Origin: an uncultured Candidatus Competibacteraceae bacterium
GTDB taxonomy: Bacteria > Pseudomonadota > Gammaproteobacteria > Competibacterales > Competibacteraceae
Assembly (NCBI GenBank): GCA_937960715.1
Contig: CALGOO010000243.1
Coordinates: 1-12,705 of the forward strand
Length of the DNA: 12,705 bases
Reading direction: 5' to 3'
The position numbers and the translations under genes were made by a program. This document shows positions 6,622 to 12,705 of the stretch, piece after piece. The notes beneath the pieces are model-generated. The model made no database searches, was not told the origin of the DNA, and worked only from the letters and a program-made list of their open reading frames with translations. The first letter of the stretch is position 1, and the number at the start of each line of letters is the position of its first letter.

Positions 6622-7224
6622 ATGGCCATCAATCTGCAAAAGGGACAGCGCATCAGCCTGGAAAAGGAGGCGGGACGCAGCCTGAGTCGGGTCGTCATGG
6701 GGCTGGGCTGGGGCATGAAGCAAGTTCAATCCCGTGGCTTTCTGGGCTTCGGCGCCGGCGTTCGCCAGGAGGCCGTGGATCTCGACGCCTCCTGCCTGCT
6801 GTTCGACGCCGGCGGCAATCTGGTGGATACGGTCTGGTTTCGACAACTGGAAAGCCGCTGTGGCTCCATTCGCCACAGTGGCGACGATCGCGCCGGCGGC
6901 GGCGAGACCGGCGTGGAAAACGAGCGCATCGCCATCGAATTGAACCGGGTGCCCGCCGCAGTGCAAACCCTGATCTTCACCGTCAACAGTTTCAGCGGCG
7001 AAGGCTTCGCTGGAATTCCCAGCGCCTTTTGCCGGATCGTGGACGGCGCCGACGGCGGCGAAATCGCCCGTTTCGACCTGTCGCTGGAAGGCGGCGCGCA
7101 CACCGGCCTGATCATGACCAAGCTGTACCGCCACAACAGCGAGTGGAAGATGCATGCGCTGGGCGAACACGCCAGCGGCCGCACCTTCCACGACCTGTTG
7201 CCAGCGCTCCGGCCCCATCTGTAA
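6622..7224 (+). CDS. terZ: TerZ/TerX-like TerD-family protein, first gene of the ter operon
   Basis: This 200-residue cytoplasmic protein belongs to the TerD superfamily. The N-terminus MAINLQKGQRISLEKE and the GLGW at residues 27-30 are typical. The SRGFLGFGAG insertion (37-46) before VDLDASCLLFD (52-62) is followed by VDTVWFRQL (68-76) and later FTVNSFSGE (119-127). These are marks of the TerZ/TerX branch rather than TerD/TerE. TerD-family proteins bind calcium through conserved acidic loops. Here the second loop reads SGDDRAGGGETGVENE (87-102?), lacking the usual G-x-G-D-D-E, so calcium binding may be weakened or altered. The start at 6622 is supported by GAGGAA six bases upstream. As the first gene it is separated from terA by 19 bases. 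The choice between the symbols terZ and terX rests on operon position. Confidence 0.88.
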   Translation: MAINLQKGQRISLEKEAGRSLSRVVMGLGWGMKQVQSRGFLGFGAGVRQEAVDLDASCLLFDAGGNLVDTVWFRQLESRCGSIRHSGDDRAGGGETGVENERIAIELNRVPAAVQTLIFTVNSFSGEGFAGIPSAFCRIVDGADGGEIARFDLSLEGGAHTGLIMTKLYRHNSEWKMHALGEHASGRTFHDLLPALRPHL

Positions 7225-7243
7225 ATTCGCCGAAGGAGGCGTC

Positions 7244-8476
7244 ATGGACTTGCAACCCGGCCAGAACATCTCGCTCACTCAGCGTCAGCCAGCGCCGGCC
7301 GCCATCGAAATCGCGCTCGCCTGGGAACCGACGAACACGGCGCTGGCGATCGATTCCAGCGCCTTCGCCCTGACCGGTCAGGGCAAGGTGCGCGACGACG
7401 GCGACTTCGTCTTCTACAATCAGCCGGCGCTGGCCGGCGGCGGCATCCAGCGCGCCGGCGACGGCCGGGCCTTCACGGCTAACCTCGCCGCGTTGCCGGC
7501 GGCCATCGAGCGCGTGATCATCGCCCTGACCATCGATCAGGGACAGCGGCGCGGCCAATCCTTCGGTCAACTGAACCAGGTCCGGGCCGAAATCCGCGAC
7601 GCCGGCAGCCAGGCGGTGCTGGCCGCTTTCCCACTGAGCACCAAGATGATGGCGGAAACCGCGCTGATCGTCGGCGAGCTGTACCGCCGCAACGCCGAAT
7701 GGAAGTTCCGCGCCGTCGGTCAGGGCTTCGTCGGCGGATTGGCGCCGCTGGCCCGGCAGTACGGCGTCGATGTCGCCGACGATCCCGACGCAGCCGAGCC
7801 GCCGCCGCCCAAGCCGCCCACGGCTGCGCCTTCGCCAATACCACCGCCCGCCGCGCCCGCCAAGCCGATCCGGCTGGAAAAGATCACCCTGGAGAAGAAA
7901 GGCAGCAGCATCTCGCTGGAAAAGAAAGCCCAGGGCTTCGGCGAACTCGTGGTCAATCTCAACTGGAATCAGGGCGGCGGCGGCAAGGGCTTCTTTGGCC
8001 GGCTGACTAGCCGCAAGGTGGATCTTGATTTGGGCTGCCTGTTCAAGCTGCGCGATGGTCGGGCGGGGGCGGTGCAGGCGCTGGGCAACAGCTTTGGCAG
8101 CCTGCAACAGCCCCCCTATATCCAGCTCATGGGCGACGACCGTTCCGGAGCCAGCGCCGCCGGCGAGTTCCTGCGCATCAACGGCCGCCACTGGGACGAA
8201 CTGGATCGCATCGTGGCCTTCGCCCTGATCTACGAGGGCGCCCCCAACTGGTCGGAAACCGATGCGGTGGTCACGATTCAAACGCCCGACCAGCCGACCC
8301 TGGAAATTCGGCTCGACAGCCATCGCAACGATCAGCGCATGTGCGCGCTGGCACTGTTGGAGAACCAGGGCGGTAATATCAAGGTCACAAAGCTGGTCGA
8401 ATATTTTCAGGATCACCGCTATCTGGATGAGGCCTATCATTTTGGCCTGCGCTGGGTCGCCGGGTCCAAGGACTAA
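7244..8476 (+). CDS. terA: TerA: two-domain TerD-superfamily protein with a proline-rich linker
   Basis: The product has 410 residues. The start at ATG 7244 is fixed by AAGGAGG four bases upstream; the open frame continues leftward into terZ but has no ribosome site there. Residues 1-176 are a TerD-like domain (SSAFALTGQGKVRDDGDFVFYNQP at 38-61, shown here only as landmarks; ELYRRNAEWKFRAVGQGF at 145-162). Its DLDAS motif has become AIDSSAF and its calcium loop is largely lost. A Pro/Ala linker spans about 181-208. Residues 209-410 are the TerA-specific domain, with LEKKGSSISLEKK, VDLDLGCLFKLRDG (259-272), VQALGNSFGS (277-286), a GDDRSG loop (297-302) and ALIYEGAPNW (327-336). The length and layout match TerA of plasmid-type ter operons. 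TerA is thought to form part of the cytoplasmic Ter assembly; its exact biochemical task is not established. Confidence 0.92.
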   Translation: MDLQPGQNISLTQRQPAPAAIEIALAWEPTNTALAIDSSAFALTGQGKVRDDGDFVFYNQPALAGGGIQRAGDGRAFTANLAALPAAIERVIIALTIDQGQRRGQSFGQLNQVRAEIRDAGSQAVLAAFPLSTKMMAETALIVGELYRRNAEWKFRAVGQGFVGGLAPLARQYGVDVADDPDAAEPPPPKPPTAAPSPIPPPAAPAKPIRLEKITLEKKGSSISLEKKAQGFGELVVNLNWNQGGGGKGFFGRLTSRKVDLDLGCLFKLRDGRAGAVQALGNSFGSLQQPPYIQLMGDDRSGASAAGEFLRINGRHWDELDRIVAFALIYEGAPNWSETDAVVTIQTPDQPTLEIRLDSHRNDQRMCALALLENQGGNIKVTKLVEYFQDHRYLDEAYHFGLRWVAGSKD

Positions 8477-8517
8477 TTCTTCCGCCCCTTCATCAATAAC
8501 ACCCGAGGAGTATCCGC

Positions 8518-8973
8518 ATGGCTCTCGAATGGTTGAAACAGCGTTACAGCGAAGTCTCCGCCAACCTGAAAACCGAAGTCACCAAGTTCAAGAACAAGAG
8601 CTTTCTGGAAGCGGTGGTGGCCGGCTGCGCGCTGGTGGCTCACGCCGACGGCGTGGTTCGACCCGAGGAAAAGCAGAAGATGATGGGCTTCCTGCGCAAT
8701 TCCGAGGTCCTGTCCGTCTTCGGCACCGACGAGATCATCGCTATCTTCGACAAATACGCCAAGCAGTTCGAGTTCGACCATCAGATCGGTCAGGCCAGCG
8801 CCCTGCAGGCGGTCGCCAAGCTCAAGGGCAAGGAGGCCGAGGCAAGGTTGATGGTGCGGGTCTGCTGTGCCGTGGGCGCGGCCGACGGCAACTTCGACGA
8901 CAACGAGAAAGCGGTGGCGCGCAAGATCTGCGCCGAGCTGAGTCTGAATCCCAAGGATTTCGACTTGGCCTGA
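8518..8973 (+). CDS. terB: TerB tellurite-resistance/stress protein
   Basis: The 151-residue product matches TerB in length and landmarks. It is an all-helical cytosolic protein with two similar acidic motifs, AHADGVVRPEEK (41-52) and GAADGNFDDNEK (120-131), which form the metal-binding pair of the known TerB fold. The family associates with TerC at the inner membrane and is regarded as linking the cytosolic TerD-type proteins to it. The start at 8518 is supported by GAGGAG at 8505-8510, seven bases upstream. terB lies 41 bases after terA and 15 bases before terC, and is clearly in the same transcription unit. Nothing in the sequence is truncated. Confidence 0.95.
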   Translation: MALEWLKQRYSEVSANLKTEVTKFKNKSFLEAVVAGCALVAHADGVVRPEEKQKMMGFLRNSEVLSVFGTDEIIAIFDKYAKQFEFDHQIGQASALQAVAKLKGKEAEARLMVRVCCAVGAADGNFDDNEKAVARKICAELSLNPKDFDLA

Positions 8974-8988
8974 GCGACGCGCGCCGAC

Positions 8989-10038
8989 ATGGAACATCAT
9001 TTCGGTTTTCCGCTGGAGACCGTCGCCATCTTCGTGGTGGTGGTCATCTTCTCGGTGTGGCTGGATCTGCGGATGCACAAGGACAGCGAGGACATCAGCA
9101 TCCCCAACGCCGTCGCGTGGTCGCTGTTCTGGATTTTCCTGGCCATCGCGTTCTTCTTCTACCTCAAGGTGCATCACGGCGACGAATTCGCCGATCTGTT
9201 CCTCGCCGGCTACATCCTGGAAAAATCGCTGTCGGTGGACAATCTGATGGTGTTCGTCGCCATCTTCGCCTCGTTTGGCATCAAGGGCGCCCTCCAGCAC
9301 CGGGTGTTGTACTTCGGTATCCTGGGCGCGGTGGTTTTTCGGATGCTGTTCATCGCTTTCGGCACCACGCTGTTCGGGCTGAGCACCTGGATCGAGTTCG
9401 TGTTCGCCGCCATCGTGGCCTGGACCGGCTGGAAGATGCTGAGCGGCATCGGCGAGGACAAGGACATCGAGGACTACTCCGATCACTGGTCGGTGCGGCT
9501 GACCCAGAAACTGGTGCCGATCTTTCCCCGCCTGCACGGTCATCATTTCGTGGTCAGTCACGGCCACGTCAAGACCGTGGTCGAACAGGACTCCAGCCTC
9601 ACGGTGGCGCGCGAGGCCACGGTGTACGCCACGCCGATGCTGCTCTGCCTGGTCTGCATCGAGGTATCGGACATCATCTTCGCCTTCGATTCGGTGCCGG
9701 CGGTGATCGCCGTCACCCGCGAACCGCTGCTGGTCTACTCGGCGGTGATCTTCGCCATCCTCGGCCTGCGCTCGTTGTATTTCGTGCTGGCGGCGGCGCA
9801 GAAATATCTGGTCCATCTGGACAAGGCGGTGGCGGCGCTGCTGTTCTTCATCGCCTTCAAGCTGGCGCTGCAAGCCTCCAACCACCTGTTCCACTGGCCC
9901 GGCTGGGAAATTTCCGCCAACCTCAGCCTGATGATCATCCTCGGCACGCTGGCGGTGGGCGTGATCGCCTCGCTGCTGCTGCCCCAAAAGGAAGAAGCGA
10001 AGGAGGAACGCGCGGCGCAACCGGAAAAATCGGAATGA
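8989..10038 (+). CDS. terC: TerC integral membrane protein
   Basis: This 349-residue inner-membrane protein has about eight or nine hydrophobic helices. The two conserved acidic helix motifs of the TerC/Alx family are intact: LEKSLSVDNLMVF (77-89) and EVSDIIFAFDSVPA (225-238), with E78, D84, D228 and D234 as likely metal-handling residues. A His-rich loop, LHGHHFVVSHGH, at 182-193 lies between the two halves, and the C-terminal tail (about 332-349) is charged. TerC relatives have been linked to manganese export and to docking of TerB; transport by this protein is inferred. The ATG at 8989 has no strong Shine-Dalgarno and lies 15 bases after the terB stop, so translational coupling is likely. 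The length agrees with plasmid TerC (about 346). Confidence 0.95.
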   Translation: MEHHFGFPLETVAIFVVVVIFSVWLDLRMHKDSEDISIPNAVAWSLFWIFLAIAFFFYLKVHHGDEFADLFLAGYILEKSLSVDNLMVFVAIFASFGIKGALQHRVLYFGILGAVVFRMLFIAFGTTLFGLSTWIEFVFAAIVAWTGWKMLSGIGEDKDIEDYSDHWSVRLTQKLVPIFPRLHGHHFVVSHGHVKTVVEQDSSLTVAREATVYATPMLLCLVCIEVSDIIFAFDSVPAVIAVTREPLLVYSAVIFAILGLRSLYFVLAAAQKYLVHLDKAVAALLFFIAFKLALQASNHLFHWPGWEISANLSLMIILGTLAVGVIASLLLPQKEEAKEERAAQPEKSE

Positions 10039-10052
10039 TCGTCGCGCGCCTC

Positions 10053-10107
10053 CGACTTCGCTAAGTCGTATGATGGGCCGGACAGGTCCAGTTCCCCCAG
10101 CCGGCCC
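10053..10107 (+). other. Two hairpins between terC and terD
   Basis: The 113-base gap after terC contains a perfect hairpin CGACTT-CGCT-AAGTCG (10053-10068). A second inverted repeat follows, GGGCCGG (10075-10081) with CCGGCCC (10101-10107) around a 19-base loop. Five bases after the second stem come four T (10113-10116). The first has no T-run, and the second is only loosely terminator-like. They could attenuate or protect the terC-terD transcript, giving different levels of terZABC and terDE mRNA. Confidence 0.45.
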
Positions 10108-10151
10108 GCCCGTTTTACCCTTAACCATTCAAACCTAGGGAGAACACACTC

Positions 10152-10727
10152 ATGGCTATTTCCCTCAACAAAGGCGAGCGGCTGTCGCTGGGCAAGGAAG
10201 CGCCGAACCTTAAGAAGGTGCTGGTCGGACTGGGTTGGGATGCCCGAGCTACCGACGGTACGGATTTTGACCTGGACGCCTCGGCGTTCCTGCTGGGCGC
10301 CAGTGGCAAGGTGCGCTCCGACGCCGACTTCATTTTCTACAACCAGTTGAAATCCACCTGCGGCTCGGTGCAGCACACCGGCGACAATCGCACTGGCGCC
10401 GGCGAAGGCGACGACGAAGCGATCATGGTGGACCTGCCCCGCGTCCCGGCGGACGTGCAGAAAATCGCCTTTACCGCGACCATCCACGAAGCCGACACCC
10501 GTCGGCAGAGCTTCGGCCAGGTCAGCAATGCCTATATTCGACTGGTCAACGCCGAAACCAACGCCGAGGTCGCTCGCTACGACCTGGCCGAGGACGCCTC
10601 GACCGAGACCGCGATGATCTTCGGCGAACTGTACCGGCACGGCGGCGAGTGGAAGTTCACCGCGGTCGGCCAGGGCTATGCCGGCGGGCTGGCGGCCATG
10701 TGTCGCCAGTACGGCATCAACATTTGA
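10152..10727 (+). CDS. terD: TerD calcium-binding stress protein
   Basis: The 191-residue product is a textbook TerD. It has MAISLNKGERLSLGKE at the N-terminus, GLGWDARATDGTDFDLDAS (26-44), a KVRSDADFIFYNQ strand (53-65) and HTGDNRTGAGEGDDE (75-89). It ends with QGYAGGL near the C-terminus. The Asp residues of the FDLDAS and GDNRTG-x-G-x-GDDE loops are those known to hold calcium in characterised TerD proteins; all are present. It is cytosolic and in the Ter model interacts with TerB/TerC and other TerD paralogues. The ATG at 10152 is preceded by AGGGAGA about eight bases upstream. It follows terC after a hairpin-bearing gap and precedes its paralogue terE. Confidence 0.95.
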   Translation: MAISLNKGERLSLGKEAPNLKKVLVGLGWDARATDGTDFDLDASAFLLGASGKVRSDADFIFYNQLKSTCGSVQHTGDNRTGAGEGDDEAIMVDLPRVPADVQKIAFTATIHEADTRRQSFGQVSNAYIRLVNAETNAEVARYDLAEDASTETAMIFGELYRHGGEWKFTAVGQGYAGGLAAMCRQYGINI

Positions 10728-10757
10728 TCCACCGTCTTGCCGGGTAAGAACCCGTCA

Positions 10758-10792
10758 ATCTCCACGGTCGATCTCCACAGTCGATCTCCACA
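10758..10792. repeat. 13-bp tandem repeat in the terE leader
   Basis: Two full and one partial copy of a 13-base unit lie head to tail: ATCTCCACGGTCG (10758-10770), ATCTCCACAGTCG (10771-10783) and ATCTCCACA (10784-10792). The copies differ at one base. The array fills most of the 82-base terD-terE gap and ends just before the terE ribosome site (AGGAA, 10798-10802). The period is not a multiple of three and the region is noncoding. Confidence 0.85.
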
Positions 10793-10809
10793 ATCACAGG
10801 AATGCAACG

Positions 10810-11388
10810 ATGGCTATCTCTCTGCAAAAGGGCGGGAACGTTTCCCTGAGCAAGCAAGCGCCCGGCTTGAAGAAAGTCCGGTTTGGGCTGGGCTGGGATC
10901 TGCGCAAGACCGACGGCAGCGCGTTCGATCTGGACGCCTCCGCCTTCGTGCTGAAGGCCGATGGCAAGGTGCTTAGCGATCAACACTTTATCTTCTATAA
11001 CAACCCCCAGGACCCGGCGGGCGCGATCAAGCACCTGGGCGACAATCGCACTGGCGAGGGTGCGGGCGACGACGAAGTGGTCGAAATCGATCTGGGCACG
11101 CTGACGGCGGACACGGCCAAGGTCACATTCGTGGTCACCATCCACGAAGCCGAGCAGCGCAAGCAGAACTTCGGCCAGGTCAGCAACGCCTACATCCGCG
11201 CCTGCAACGCCGAGGGCGAGCAGGAAATCGCCCGCTACGACCTGTCCGAGGACGCTTCGACCGAGACCGCGATGATCTTCGGCGAACTGTATCGCCACAA
11301 TGATGAGTGGAAATTCAAGGCCATCGGCCAAGGCTACGCCGGCGGATTGGCGGCGGTGGCCCGCGATTTCGGCGTCAACCTCGGTTAG
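10810..11388 (+). CDS. terE: TerE, TerD-family calcium-binding stress protein
   Basis: The 192-residue paralogue of TerD keeps the same landmarks at the same positions: GLGWDLRKTDGSAFDLDAS (26-44), LSDQHFIFYNN (55-65), GDNRTGEGAGDDE (77-89) and QGYAGGL near the C-terminus. Both calcium loops are complete. The start at ATG 10810 is chosen over the open frame's upstream extension (to 10678, inside terD) because AGGAA lies seven bases upstream and the family N-terminus MAISLQKG begins there. It is the last gene of the operon and is followed by a strong terminator. The names TerD and TerE are assigned by order; by sequence either could be called TerD. Confidence 0.93.
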   Translation: MAISLQKGGNVSLSKQAPGLKKVRFGLGWDLRKTDGSAFDLDASAFVLKADGKVLSDQHFIFYNNPQDPAGAIKHLGDNRTGEGAGDDEVVEIDLGTLTADTAKVTFVVTIHEAEQRKQNFGQVSNAYIRACNAEGEQEIARYDLSEDASTETAMIFGELYRHNDEWKFKAIGQGYAGGLAAVARDFGVNLG

Positions 11389-11393
11389 AATCA

Positions 11394-11411
11394 GCGGCGC
11401 TCGATCGCCGC
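11394..11411 (+). other. Small GC hairpin directly after terE
   Basis: GCGGCG (11394-11399) pairs perfectly with CGCCGC (11406-11411) around the loop CTCGAT, starting six bases after the terE stop. It has no T-run. It lies upstream of the true terminator and may stabilise the 3' end of the ter mRNA. Confidence 0.4.
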
Positions 11412-11425
11412 GCTGGACCCATCCG

Positions 11426-11451
11426 GCCCGCCGATTTCACGGCGGGCTTTT
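11426..11451 (+). terminator. Intrinsic terminator of the ter operon
   Basis: GCCCGCCG (11426-11433) pairs perfectly with CGGCGGGC (11440-11447) over eight base pairs around a six-base loop, followed at once by TTTT, then G, C and five T. This is a strong Rho-independent terminator on the plus strand, 37 bases after the terE stop. Confidence 0.9.
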
Positions 11452-11470
11452 GCTTTTTGGACAAAGAGAA

Positions 11471-12705
11471 ATGAGCGAAACCGTCAAATACCTGCTCGAC
11501 GAAAGTCGGATGCCCAAGTATTGGTACAACCTGGTCGCCGACCTGCCCAAGCCGCCGCCGCCGGTGCTGCATCCCGGAACCCTCAAGCCCATCGGCCCGG
11601 CCGATCTGGCGCCGTTGTTCCCGATGACGCTGATCCAGCAGGAAGTATCGGCCGAGCGGGAGATCGAAATTCCCGAACCGGTGCGCGAGATTTACCGGCA
11701 ATGGCGACCCAGTCCCTTGTACCGCGCCCGCCGGCTGGAACAGGCGCTCGGCACGCCGGCGCGGATTTACTACAAATACGAAGGCGTCAGCCCGGCCGGC
11801 AGTCACAAGCCCAACACCGCCGTCGCCCAGGCGTTCTATAACAAGGAGGCCGGGGTCAAGCACATCGCCACCGAAACCGGTGCCGGTCAGTGGGGTTCCT
11901 CGCTGGCTTTCGCCGGCGCGCTGTTCGGCATCGCCGTGCAGGTGTTCATGGTGCGGGTGTCGTACAACCAGAAGCCCTACCGTCGGGCGCTGATGGAAAC
12001 CTACGGCGCGACCTGTACGGCCTCGCCCTCCGAGGAAACCGCCTCCGGGCGGGCGATTCTGGCCCAGCGGCCCGACCATCCGGGCAGTCTCGGCATCGCC
12101 ATTTCCGAGGCGGTGGAAGTCGCCGCCCAGCGCGACGACACCAAGTACGCCCTGGGTTCGGTGCTCAACCACGTGCTGCTGCACCAGACCGTGGTGGGTC
12201 TGGAAGCGATGGACCAGTTGGCCATGGCCGACGACTATCCCGATGTCGTGGTTGGCTGCACCGGCGGCGGCTCCAATTTCGCCGGCATCGCCTTCCCGTT
12301 CCTCGGCGCGCACCTGCGCGGCGGCCGCAAGGTCCGCATCGTCGCGGTCGAACCGGCGGCCTGTCCCAGCCTGACCCGCGGCCCCTACGCCTACGATTTC
12401 GGCGATACCGCGCATCTGACCCCGCTGACCAAGATGCATACCCTGGGATCGACCTTCACCCCGCCCGGCTTCCACGCCGGCGGCTTGCGCTATCACGGCA
12501 TGGCGCCGCTGGTCAGCCACGTCAAGGAACTGGGCTTGATCGAGGCGCGCGCCTACCACCAGACCACCTGCTTCGACGCCGGCGTCCTGTTTGCCCGCGT
12601 CGAGGGTATTCTGCCGGCGCCGGAAGCCAATCACGCGGTCAAGGGCGCCATCGACGAGGCGTTGCGTTGCAAGGAGGAAGGCGTCAGCCGGGCGATCCTG
12701 TTCAA
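11471..12705 (+). CDS. trpB: TrpB2-type tryptophan synthase beta chain (PLP-dependent), 3' end outside window
   Basis: The first 411 residues of one open frame are visible; the family is usually about 430-460 long, so only the tail is missing. The PLP-lysine motif GSHKPNTA has K113, ETGAGQWG lies at 135-142, and the phosphate-binding loop CTGGGSNF at 263-270. The long N-terminus (MPKYWYNL, then PPPPVLHP) and ETGAGQWG are features of the TrpB2 branch, which joins indole and serine to give tryptophan, often without a partner TrpA. Some members are annotated simply as TrpB-like PLP enzymes. The ATG at 11471 has only a weak GAGA upstream. It begins 19 bases after the first T-run of the ter terminator, with no clear promoter between, so its promoter may lie further up inside terE or it may depend on read-through. 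Many long open frames antisense to it are GC artefacts. Confidence 0.92.
   Translation, partial: MSETVKYLLDESRMPKYWYNLVADLPKPPPPVLHPGTLKPIGPADLAPLFPMTLIQQEVSAEREIEIPEPVREIYRQWRPSPLYRARRLEQALGTPARIYYKYEGVSPAGSHKPNTAVAQAFYNKEAGVKHIATETGAGQWGSSLAFAGALFGIAVQVFMVRVSYNQKPYRRALMETYGATCTASPSEETASGRAILAQRPDHPGSLGIAISEAVEVAAQRDDTKYALGSVLNHVLLHQTVVGLEAMDQLAMADDYPDVVVGCTGGGSNFAGIAFPFLGAHLRGGRKVRIVAVEPAACPSLTRGPYAYDFGDTAHLTPLTKMHTLGSTFTPPGFHAGGLRYHGMAPLVSHVKELGLIEARAYHQTTCFDAGVLFARVEGILPAPEANHAVKGAIDEALRCKEEGVSRAILF

Noticed and set aside
7112..8440. 442-residue minus-strand open frame opposite terA
   Set aside because: It is antisense to a well-supported gene, has no recognisable domain or ribosome site, and follows the codon periodicity of terA.
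8262..10064. A 600-residue plus-strand open frame across terB and terC, and a 551-residue minus-strand frame at 8473-10128
   Set aside because: Both are shadows caused by high GC. Their translations are Arg/Gly/Ala or His/Asp/Gln rich without any family motif, while terB and terC in the other frame have clear motifs and ribosome sites.
10069..10074. TATGAT as a -10 box for a separate terD promoter
   Set aside because: No -35-like hexamer is present 16-18 bases upstream and there is no extended -10 TG; the match lies beside a hairpin and may be chance.
11375..12634. 419-residue minus-strand open frame opposite trpB
   Set aside because: Low-complexity Gly/Ala/Arg/Gln composition. The opposite strand encodes an unmistakable TrpB with PLP motifs.

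Overview
This is a high-GC, densely coding bacterial chromosomal segment. Its best-supported content is a complete ter operon in the canonical order terZ-terA-terB-terC-terD-terE. Gene content, Shine-Dalgarno sites, CCA-encoded tRNA and a Gram-negative style membrane enzyme set fit a proteobacterium. A gammaproteobacterium of the Competibacter type is my low-confidence guess, made without any database search.

Layout. Positions 1-138 hold the 3' half of a probable terminator and a REP-like pair of small hairpins. Positions 139-569 are a decayed sdhA (succinate dehydrogenase flavoprotein) with a large internal, out-of-frame deletion. Positions 656-749 are an intact tRNA-Ser(GCU) with a good sigma70 promoter. 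Next comes an MDR-family dehydrogenase without zinc ligands (minus, 821-1870), start to start with a CDP-alcohol phosphatidyltransferase (plus, 1904-2653). That gene overlaps tail to tail with an LTA-synthase/sulfatase-like membrane enzyme (minus, 2632-4275). Upstream of the last gene on the same strand lies an exported protein of about 16 Sel1 repeats (minus, 4316-6433), probably in one transcript with it.

The 188-bp region 6434-6621 is divergent and must carry the promoters of both the Sel1 gene and the ter operon. The ter operon (6622-11388) encodes four TerD-superfamily proteins (TerZ-like, two-domain TerA, TerD, TerE), the acidic cytosolic TerB and the membrane protein TerC. TerB and TerC are known to work together at the membrane, and TerD-type proteins bind calcium, so the unit is best read as a metal/calcium-linked envelope stress module rather than dedicated tellurite detoxification. 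Hairpins lie between terC and terD, a 13-bp tandem repeat sits in the terE leader, and a strong intrinsic terminator closes the operon. Only 19 bases after its T-run a TrpB2-type tryptophan synthase beta chain begins and runs off the right edge.

Overall, the window pairs a probable envelope-lipid modification block (CDP-alcohol transferase plus LtaS-like enzyme plus dehydrogenase) with a complete ter stress operon across a shared divergent promoter region. No clearly undescribed system is visible. The unusual points are the altered calcium loop in the TerZ-like protein, the repeats and hairpins inside the ter operon, the homogenised Sel1 modules and the scarred sdhA/tRNA edge.
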